A stretch of DNA of 64,000 nt, taken from NCBI GenBank assembly GCA_027563935.2, contig CM050450.1:9345957-9409956 (forward strand). Reading direction: 5' to 3'. Origin of the DNA: Costus lasius. Its lineage: Eukaryota; Streptophyta; Magnoliopsida; Zingiberales; Costaceae. Made by a program: the position numbers and the translations under genes. Below the pieces are notes generated by a model. It was not told the origin of the DNA. It did no database searches and saw nothing but the letters and a program-made list of their open reading frames with translations. Below are positions 56,134 through 64,000 of the stretch, piece by piece; within the stretch, counting starts at the first letter, position 1; every line of letters starts with the position of its first letter.

Positions 56134-57303
56134 AAAATACTCCAGACTTAAATCTTTGCTTGTCCTCAAGCAATAAAATAAGATGTGATACATGATTGGT
56201 AAAAGAGCAATCTTTCATGTCAAGATATACATCCAAGTTAGAAAAACATTTAATATCAATCCAAGATCTAATCAGGAGAAATTAAGTAAATGGTTGTCTC
56301 AAGTATTCAACAGCTTGATCCCACAATAACTAGATGCCAAACAACTTAGTAAACAGCGAACATAGGATTCAATTAAGCTTACATAAAACACTCATGCAAT
56401 TCTAATCCTTCCCAGTCAAATCGTTGGGGTTAACTCAAATATTTTATTCAGGATACGATATACTGATTATTGCACTGGACTTCAACTCATAACCTTAGGT
56501 ACCATTGCCAATTTTTCGCAATGCCAAGTAGAGGAGTCATTTTATTGTTTTCAACTTCACATCCTTTAGATTTCAACTCATGTCCTTCGGTACCACTGCC
56601 AATTTTGCGCAGTGCCAAGTAGAGGAATCTAAGGGTGAGTAATTTTTTTATAAACATGTTCCACAGTTGATCACATATCCTTTTTGACAAATGCAGTGTT
56701 TCCCCAACAAAAGAAAGGAATTCAAAGAGTAACTAAGCGAATATATAACTCGATATCAATCTCATGTAAGATGCAAGCTTGAGTTGATTTAACAATCATA
56801 TCAATGTTTGACTCACTAATTAATAACTCAATATCAATCCAATCACAAAATCTCTGAATCATAGAACATATGGATATGATCAAACAGTATTTCTAACAAG
56901 GAGGTATACTCCAGACTTATTTCTTTGATCATTCCTAACCAATCATGCACTCAACTCAAATTTTTGAAATAACTTTCATAGGACAAGTCTCATAATAGAC
57001 ACACGAATCATGAATAATAAGCATCAAAATATTTCAAAATTTTCAATCATCATAGCAAAGCATTAATATAAGCATGAAAGTAAAATGCAATGTGTCATAC
57101 ATAACTGTCAAAGAATGGGGCCTGAAGATGTGGACTAGGCCCACGAATAGAATGACATATAAGATACAATGCCACATAATATCCAACCGTCACAGAATAA
57201 AAACAACAATCCTCAGCATCACAATAAATCACAACCACATGAAGAAAGGAAGCAGAGATCGGAGTAAAGAAAGCTCACCCACTCTAAAATTTTGCATAGT
57301 CCT
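56134..57303 (-). other. 3' untranslated region of Athila-type element, with duplicated hairpin
   Basis: No coding region. Two related segments (about 56486-56550 and 56568-56632) each contain CTTAGGTACCATTGCCAATT / CTTCGGTACCACTGCCAATT and a self-complementary stem; see findings. Several CAATCCAA/ATATCAATC-like words recur. Confidence 0.5.
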
Positions 57304-58443
57304 CTATGCAATACCATGATGTGAGAGGAGTGGATGATGCTGCTGCCGAGGAGCTGGTGGTGCGGTGTCGACTGGATCTAGCTGTACGTCCTCAACTGGC
57401 TGGATGCGCCAGTTTCCTCGCACTCTGACTGAGGTACGCTCTGGGTTCGGTAATGGAAGGCAAAATTGGCTTCCCTTTAATGTCATACAATAGGAATCGC
57501 CCCTATGAACAATCAGCTTCATGGCAACGCAAGACTCGATATCAAGCCTGTTGCTGCCAGTAGCTTCCAGTGTGCCGTATGGAATGATACCTAAGGATAC
57601 TACTAAAGGTGTGATCAAGCCGCCAATCACTATCGCCCCCCTCAAAGAATGGGCAACGCGGTTGAAATGCTTTGCCAGATAATACCGAGAATCGACTCTA
57701 AAACTGTGGAGCATGCACCAGATATAGAACAACTCCGTCTGTCGAACCATACCGTCACTTTCACCGCGGCCGAAGAGAGTGTGGGCCAATACACGGTGAA
57801 CGTACTTGATCACTGGGTTGCAAAGACTGGAAGCGCGAGCGGAGTAGATGTGCTCGTTAGTGATAGCGCCCTAGAAGCTCTGCTCACTATACTCAGTAGG
57901 GACTCTGCGTGCGCTAGGCTCTGGAAAATCGTAAATACCGTGGAACTGTGAAAGAGATAGGATATGTTCGATGTTACCCAGGCGGAAGGACAGACGCCCT
58001 GGATCATCCTCAAGTATAAGATCAGCTTTGACTTCCAATGAACTCAGAAATTCCAGCGTGGTACCAATGTAGGTGGGTGAGAATAGTTGCAGAAATTGCT
58101 CCCACCCTATGGATGCATACATCAAGTCAAAGTCTCCAAGCATCCCTAGCATCTGTAAGGTGGTTCGATCAAGATACCGCGTATTGAGCACGTGGCGTTG
58201 TCGCAGAATCTGATACTGTGCCTCTTGCGCAGCGTTCCGGAAGATAATCCCGAACTCGTTCGGGGGAGACACGTATGGCTGTGGTCGACTGGCGGGTGTG
58301 CGACTGCGACGAGATGAAGAACCTGGCGTAGCCGAAGAAGGCCGGTAGGAAGGAGGTGTAGGCGTCGGATCATACTCCTCGTCGTCCGTGGTGGACGAAT
58401 CTGACAGCGCCTGTTGAGGGCGTGAAGTTCTCTTGCTGGCCAT
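57304..58443 (-). pseudogene. Downstream ORF of Athila-type element (putative plant transposon protein family)
   Basis: ATG at 58441-58443 (MASKRTSRPQQALSDSS). A Ser/Thr/Pro/Arg-rich N-terminus is followed by a domain containing MLGDFDLMYASIGWEQFLQL, TLEFLSSLEVKADL and LSFRLGNIEHILSLSQF, then KYVHRVLAHTLFGRGESDG, LFYIWCMLHSFRVDSR and GAIVIGGLITPLVV. This pattern is that of the ATHILA ORF-1 / putative plant transposon protein families. A single in-frame TAG at 57871-57873 (where the family has Trp) splits the otherwise open frame of about 379 codons. Function unknown; it lies in the position of an envelope-like ORF, but I see no clear signal peptide or membrane segment. Confidence 0.78.
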
Positions 58444-58797
58444 GGCCTTTGTCTTTGGAGGCACTGTTGCTGGGCTGATTGGAAGGTGGCTAGTAAGTGT
58501 CGACTGAGAGATCGCCGTTGAGTGTTGAGAAGGAAAGAAGGCGGCGCGATCCGGTCGATTTCGTCGAAAGCGGGTGGCGGCGGCTGATATACAGGAATTC
58601 TTGCGACGCAAAAATCGGGGATGAAATTGAAATAGAACTTGTCCACCTTGTAAGGAAACTTGGATCCGACCTGGAGAGATCTTCTTCGTGTTTGGAAGGA
58701 AGAATGCCCAAATCGATGGGATCTTGGCCAAAAAGGGAGGCGGCCGCGGAAACTAGCTGCGGATGCCCTAATTTCGGGCGATCAAGACTTGAAATTC

Positions 58798-59110
58798 CAG
58801 TGAACCCGCCCGGGTGCACTCGCCCGTGATGTTCACTGTGGTCGGGCTGGAGCGACAGAAACACGGGTGAACCCGCTGGGGTTCACCGACCCGTAAAGCA
58901 TTCTAGAAAATTTCTGGTTTTCGGAATCGTGGTGAACCCCATGGGATTCACCTACCTGTGAAGCTTACTGGTTGGATTCTACACATATAGAATACCGGTG
59001 AACCCCCTGGGGTTCACCTGCCCGTGAAGTCCTCTGGTTACAAAGCCTGGGCGCACTGCACAGTACACATCACGGTGAACCCCATGGGGTTCACCAGGCC
59101 GTGATGTTCA
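58798..59110. repeat. Array of five GTGAACCCC palindromes
   Basis: Units GGTGAACCCCATGGGG, GTGAACCCCCTGGGGTTCAC and GTGAACCCGCTGGGGTTCAC occur near 58800, 58866, 58931, 58998 and 59073, spaced about 65-75 bp and each followed by an x-CCGTGA(A/T)G motif. Homologous arrays are in both LTRs. Confidence 0.9.
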
Positions 59111-59361
59111 CTATATGATCGAAAAAATCCAAAAAAATTCTGAAAAAATTCTCATGTGCTCCAACTGCTTCCTACAACATATAGATACATCAATTTAGTA
59201 GCAATCCCCTCTAGAAAACCGAAATTAAAATGAAAAGTAAGGTAACAGTCTAAAACACTAACTAATATCAGAGAGAAACTATGCATAAAAACTAAAATCA
59301 AGTAAAAACTTGGGTTGCCTCCCAAGAGCGCTAGTTTAAGGTCATTAGATCGACCATAGTG

Positions 59362-60929
59362 TTATTCATAGATCAGAATGAAGATGAAATTACCAAGTGG
59401 TTCATACCTTGAAGGGTCAGAAAATGATTTCAAGCTTATTTTACCTTCATCAATTACCTTGGTTGTTTCCTTATGCAAATTTTCAAATTGTACCTTCCTC
59501 AAGTTGACTATTTCAGTTAAATCAAAGAGTTTCATAAAAGCTTCAGCTGCCTCATTATCCTTCACCTCATCTTCAGCTGCAAAATAGATTTTTATAGGAT
59601 CCACAAACAATTCACTAATCACTTCTTGGTTAATCACTTCCTCAACAACATCAACCTTATGACAAGACCCTACAAAATAAGATATATCCTCAAGTGGTTT
59701 CTCATGTTCTATCTCCTCTTTTGAAATTTCTAGTTGAAGTATCTCAGGAGATTTAATCTCAGTGTCATGTGCAGGCATCCTAGGCTCCTCAAGTTGTTTC
59801 CCATTACAAGTTATAATTGCATCACAATATTCTCTTTGTCTGTTTCAGATTGGGATGAGAGTTTACCAGAGGCTATTGTAGAGGTGCTAGCTTGATTAGC
59901 CAATTGGGTTTCCAACATCTTATTATGGGCTTCGAGAGCATCTACTGTAGATGTTAGTTGCCTAATGACTTCACAAACACTCTCATTTTCCTTGGTTTGT
60001 GCTGCCACAATAGTCTCTAGTAGTGACTCAAGGTTAGACTTTTGAGGTGACACAAACTGCCTCGATTGAAATTCAGGAGGTTACCTATAGTTAGGTTGGG
60101 GAATTGTGTTGGGATTGTTCTCATAGGAAAAATTTTCATGGTCCCACCTACTTGGATTGTATGTATTGGAATATGGATTTAACTGTGGTCTAGGGTTGAG
60201 ATTCCAAAAGGTATTGACTTGCTTTCTAAAAGGTTCAAGTTGTGAGATTCCTAATTTGCATTCGGCGAAGCTGTGTCCTGACCATTGATTGTGATTAAGG
60301 GTCATATCCTCCAGCAGGTTCATAGCATCATCCACAGTCTTATTCATCAAAGCTCCGCCAGCAGCTGCATCAACAATATGCCTCGTGTTAAAATTTAGAC
60401 CATTATAAAAAGTGTGAATAATTACCCATTTTTGAAGTCCATGATGTGGGCATATTCTTTGAAGTTCTTTAAATCTATCCCATGCTTCATAGAGTGATTC
60501 TCTATCTTTCTGAGTAAAGCTTATAATTTGGTTACGAAACCACACAGTCTTGCTTTGAGGGAAGTATTTGGACAAAAAAGTTTGTGAAAGCTCTTCCCAT
60601 GTTCCGATTGAAGCAGAAGGTATAGTATGCAACCATGCTCTAGCTTGATCCCTAAGAGAGAAAGGAAATAATCTTAGTTTAATTGCATCAGAAGAAACAC
60701 CATTAATCTTAAAAGTATCACAATATTCCAAAAATATGACTAAGTGCATATAAGGGTCTTCAAGTGGAAAGCCTCCAAACTGGTCTTGTTGAACCATTGA
60801 TAGTAGTGCAGGATTGATCTCAAAACTGTCGGCTTCCACATTTGGGGGAGCAATGCCTGATTGTAAGTGTTGTATAGATGGAGCAACATAATCTCTCAAA
60901 GTCTTGTTGTTCATATTTTCAGCAGCCAA
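59362..60929 (-). pseudogene. Athila-type gag and following region, non-autonomous element
   Basis: Minus strand. The frame from 60929 to 60081 contains TLRDYVAPSIQHLQSG, FEINPALLSMVQQDQFGGF, FLEYCDTFKINGVSSDAIKL, FSLRDQARAWLHTIP, TWEELSQTFLSKYFPQSKTV and ESLYEAWDRFKELQRICPHH. The first in-frame ATG is at 60914 because the usual upstream start is preceded by a TGA. A TAG near 60081 interrupts the same frame, which resumes at 60053 (a coiled-coil-like stretch, VDALEAHNKMLETQLANQ). After a frame change the remainder (59362-59778) is Glu-rich and lacks the protease motif CDVGAS seen in the element at 2329-4637, so the protease is largely lost. Confidence 0.85.
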
Positions 60930-61117
60930 AGGTACTCAGGCATTCTCCAAATTCAAAGATCACCTGTTCTTAAGCTCCTTAGCAAAAACTATTGATCAGA
61001 CACAATGATAAAGCTTAAGAAAGGAAATAGCTAAAATAAAAATAAAAAGGAAGAAAAGAAGAAAAAAAATGCTTAGTCTACCAATCCTCAGAAATATACT
61101 AATATCAACCGTTCTTC

Positions 61118-61136
61118 CCCGGCAACGACGCGAAAA
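61118..61136 (-). other. Primer-binding site, tRNA-Asp type
   Basis: The minus strand reads TCGCGTCGTTGCCGGGGAA, close to the complement of the tRNA-Asp 3' end, directly inside the 5' LTR. Confidence 0.75.
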
Positions 61137-61139
61137 ACT

Positions 61140-62645
61140 TGACACACTCCTCAAGTTCACGGTTATGTCGTATTAATATAAAAGATGTCGAATCCCACAG
61201 GGAGCGAAGTTGAGTACTAGAAAGTCCGAGTCCTAATAGCTAAGCGAATCGAAACATGGGTTTCAGAACAGAAATCGTAAATAAGCAATCACAAATACGT
61301 CGGTAGAGAATCGACTTAAGAGAGAATTCAAGGCTACTGCTTCCACCACAATGATAATCTTAACCGCACAAGAAAGATATTAGTTAATTGGTTTATTATT
61401 TTTGCAAAAGGAGTCTAACCCTAGGGTACAAGGTGCCCTCTCTCGAGTGAAACACCCCGGTGTTCGTCTTAGACCGACCTCCTACTCTCGCGGTGGGTCG
61501 TTCTAAGGCGAACCCAATGAGTTCTATGGAAGACTATGAAATCCTCGAGCGAGGACCAAACACTCTCGTGTCGAGGTCTTGCAAGTTTTACTCGGAGGTT
61601 CGACCCTACGATCCTTCTCTCGATATGAATCGTAACGGCTAACATGTGAAAATATTCGGCCAAGATAAAATCATGAAATAAGTACGTCGAAGTAAAATAT
61701 GCTCACAAGTTTATACCAAATAACGAAAATAGATACAAAGTTTGTAGTTAAAATAATCAAAGGGTTTCCACCAAGCCCTGAAATAGGGTGTACGCTATAA
61801 TTGTCATTGAAACGCTTAAAATCTCTCTTTTAATGACAAGAAAAGTATAAGAAAACGAAGCTAAGGGGAAGGAGACGATGAACCGAAGGAATCCTGAAGA
61901 AATCGTGATGATCGTGTGTCTCAATGGCCGAAAATCTCCAAAAATCGTCTCTGTTACCGTGTTCTTCCGCCCGCCTCCGTTCTTCGCATGAATGCTCGAT
62001 CATTAGGGCAATAAAAATTGGGGCTTTTATATCCTATGCGTTTGCCTCTGAAAGAGCTTTCCATAGACACCTTACTTGCCAAATTTAGACTCCGAACGGG
62101 TGAGAAATCGAAGGAAAACCGAATGTGGGTCGGGTCGCTCGCGAGCCTGGGTTGGAATCGCGGTGAACCCCGCCGGGTTCACCTGGCTGTGATGTCTTCT
62201 GAGGGTTCAGCTGAAAGAAGCGCGGTGAACCCCGCCGGGTTCACCTGGCCATGATGTGTTCTGGATAGTTTTTCGGCCAAATAGAATTCTGGTGAACCCC
62301 GCTGGGGTTCACCCGGCCGTGATGCTCTCTGTGAGATACATAGGCTGGCGACTGAGATGGTGAACCCCGTGGGGTTCACCTGGCCGTGATTGTCAGGCTA
62401 ACTCCAAATAAGCCCAAATTTGACGGGCTACTTCATTTTCGCATAAGAAATCATCCCGTGGCCTCAGAATCTTCAAAATATGTCGAAAAAAGGGTGTTTT
62501 TACCTGAAATTCCATAAAAGTGCCAAAAAGTGAAGATTCCGAAGATATGAAGGAAATAAGCCCGTAATGAGTATAAAAATGCCGAAATAAGCCTAGATTT
62601 GACATGAAATAACTATGAAAATCACTACCAAAATGCAATGCATCA
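61140..62645 (-). repeat. 5' LTR of Athila-type element
   Basis: 1,506 bp, paired with 54630-56133. Palindromes GGTGAACCCCGCCGGGTTCA etc. at 62160-62380. Confidence 0.92.
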
Positions 62646-62821
62646 ACAGCCGAACAAGCCCTTCTTCCTTCAAAAGCAAGTTATTAACTAAGCAGTCATA
62701 TGTATCTTATAATTGTCAAATTGAAAAGAAATATAATTAGAATGCTATTTTAAATTAATTTATTTCTTACAAATGCTTATAAAAAAATGAGAGAGATTAG
62801 ATCTCACACTCAACATTGCCA

Positions 62822-63337
62822 TCATGCCATGTTTGAAAATTCTGCAAACAAAAATGAGTTAAGCAAAAAGTTCAAAAACAATAATAAATGCTTAGGAAAG
62901 AATACAATGTTGAGTAAAATTAAAAATTTACCCTCATCAAGTTTATTCATTTCTTCAATTGTTTCTTCAATATTAATTGGATGGTGTGATCTTCGAATCA
63001 AATCTTGGGCACATATTAGAGCTTCTACAACTTTAGGAGACAAAGAACTCTTGAATGGATCAAAAACTTGATTTCTCGTACTGAATGCTGATTCTGAAGC
63101 TACTATAGAAATAGGGATAGCAAGCACATCTCTAGCCATTTGTGATAGTATAGGAAATCTAGGGCTATTTACCTTCCACCATGATAATATATCAAAATTT
63201 TCAAAATCATCATCAACTTCTTCACTTATATATTTATCCAATTCAGTTCTTGAATCTGCCCCTCCAAAATCTGACCCACACCTTTTTAGCCTTTCTCTCT
63301 TCAATCTTACTTTTTCATCTCGATAACTTTCACTCAC
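62822..63337 (-). pseudogene. hAT transposase C-terminal dimerisation region
   Basis: The minus strand encodes FDILSWWKVNSPRFPILSQM, ARDVLAIPISIVASESAFST and DPFKSSLSPKVVEALICAQD, the hallmark hAT C-terminal dimerisation domain (Dimer_Tnp_hAT) of RICESLEEPER/DAYSLEEPER-like proteins. The usual GGR after AFST is replaced (RNQ). The BED zinc finger and RNase H-like core are absent on both sides of the nested retrotransposon, so the transposase is lost. Confidence 0.85.
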
Positions 63338-63628
63338 ACTTGAGTCATCAACACTAGAAAATACAACTAGCGACTAGTGGCTGGCAAGGTACTGGGTAGA
63401 GTGGGCTGGCCACTGGCCCAACTTATGATAAATTAATAAATATTAAGTATATCGGTAGATTCGGTTTTACCGAACCGAATAAGTATAAACCGGTACCGAA
63501 ACCGAATACCGATTTTTAGAAAAATTAATATCGAAACCGAAACCGAAAAATAATTTACCGAACCGAATTTATCGATACATGCAGTAAATTCGGTTTTTAC
63601 CGAACCGTTGCTCAACCCTACTGATCTG

Positions 63629-63964
63629 AATTTGATTGAAGACGGAGGGACGCGGCGACGGCAACGAGATGACTCCAGTGACGATGTCATCAGGAGAGGA
63701 TTTAGGGCAAAATCTGAAGATCAAAATTTTCGTCGCCGATTTTTTTTTGTTTTATTTAACAAAAAGATCATCGGCAATAACAGATAAACATTGATCATGC
63801 ATTCTAAATCCATGCAAAACCTGAATAGATCATGCAAATAACAAAACTAGGGCAAACAATATTATATGCATGATCAAAATTAAGGATCAAAATATTAATA
63901 TATTAAAAAATTCTCAATGAATCAATACGTGAATAGATCATGCATTCTAAATCCATACAAAATC
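63629..63964. other. Leader region of the large copia-type element
   Basis: GC-rich to 63710, then AT-rich. GATCATGCATTCTAAATCCA occurs twice (about 63795 and 63938), a direct repeat next to the primer site. No gene. Confidence 0.45.
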
Positions 63965-64000
63965 TGGCTCTGATACCACATGTTAGAATATTTTGACATA
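63965..64000 (-). mobile_element. Primer site and LTR edge of a copia-type element running off the window
   Basis: The minus strand reads TGGTATCAGAGCCA (63965-63978), an initiator-Met-tRNA primer site, preceded on that strand by an LTR end ...TATTCTAACA (63981 upward on the plus strand, TGTTAGAATATT). The 5' LTR therefore lies beyond the right edge and the element's interior extends leftwards, probably to 49520. Confidence 0.7.

Larger units (their letters stand above)
54630..62645 (-). mobile_element. Non-autonomous Athila-type gypsy retrotransposon
   Basis: 8,016 bp. LTRs at 54630-56133 and 61140-62645 (about 1.5 kb, very similar), 5-bp target-site duplication ACAGC (54625-54629 and 62646-62650). 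The primer site (minus strand, about 61118-61136) TCGCGTCGTTGCCGGGGAA is of the tRNA-Asp type. Internal order on the minus strand: gag, protease-like region, palindrome array, plant-transposon-protein-like ORF, long untranslated region, LTR. No reverse transcriptase, RNase H or integrase, so it would depend on another element. Confidence 0.92.
53852..63620 (-). mobile_element. hAT element with nested Athila-type retrotransposon
   Basis: Ends TAGGGCTGATTAGAGC (left) and ...GCTCAACCCTA (right) form short inverted repeats, flanked by a perfect 8-bp target-site duplication CTGATCTG (53844-53851 and 63621-63628). Subterminal regions carry many ACCGAA/TTCGGT motifs on both sides. Without the nested 8-kb retrotransposon the hAT element is about 1.7 kb. 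It retains only a C-terminal transposase fragment, so it is non-autonomous. Confidence 0.9.

Overview
This is nuclear DNA of a flowering plant, most likely a eudicot. Genes have short introns, TATA-box promoters and plant-specific families (BTB/POZ proteins, a LURP-one-related fragment). The rest is plant transposable elements: Ty1/copia, Ty3/gypsy of the Athila type, an L1-type LINE, hAT elements and a Mutator-like element. I cannot name the species.

The only likely host genes form a tandem BTB/POZ cluster resembling Arabidopsis At3g56230. Complete three-exon copies are at 11304-12388 and 46191-47295. The copy at 44745-45724 has lost its C-terminus. The copies at 10381-10660, 28333-28556 and 30004-36436 are broken. 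All copies that keep the junction have a GC-AG first intron, and each promoter has a TATAAATAGCTATGTAAT-type block about 40-55 bp before the ATG. Copies of upstream flank (near 9350, 23830, 44270) and of another flank block (near 9125 and 28150) show growth by segmental duplication.

Mobile elements cut the cluster, and many boundaries are fixed by target-site duplications (TSDs). A LINE (12476-23475) lies in the 3' flank of the first intact BTB gene; it holds a copia element (14127-18687) and a 492-bp hAT MITE (13443-13934). A copia element (30651-36003) sits in exon 3 of a BTB pseudogene and itself contains a solo LTR (34000-34497). A 6.9-kb Mutator-like element (36576-43458) with TIRs of about 750 bp carries a plant-mobile-domain/Ulp1-like gene and a second, convergent Ulp1 remnant, with introns full of GGTATAAC repeats.

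Left of the cluster (1-9000), a LURP-one-related exon is split by an inverted-repeat element that contains a MITE and a 3'-truncated Athila-type element, followed by a decayed gypsy integrase. Right of the cluster (48.9-64 kb) is what looks like one very large decayed copia-type element on the minus strand. Its interior holds AT-rich modular repeats and a GC-rich tract, interrupted by a hAT element (53852-63620) that itself holds an 8-kb non-autonomous Athila-type element (54630-62645).

I see no clearly new enzymatic system. The most unusual signals are structural: mirrored splice-donor-like minisatellites and convergent protease genes in the Mutator-like element, palindrome arrays at equivalent positions in two Athila-type elements, a duplicated hairpin with a compensatory base change, and hairpin-rich modular repeats in the large copia remnant.
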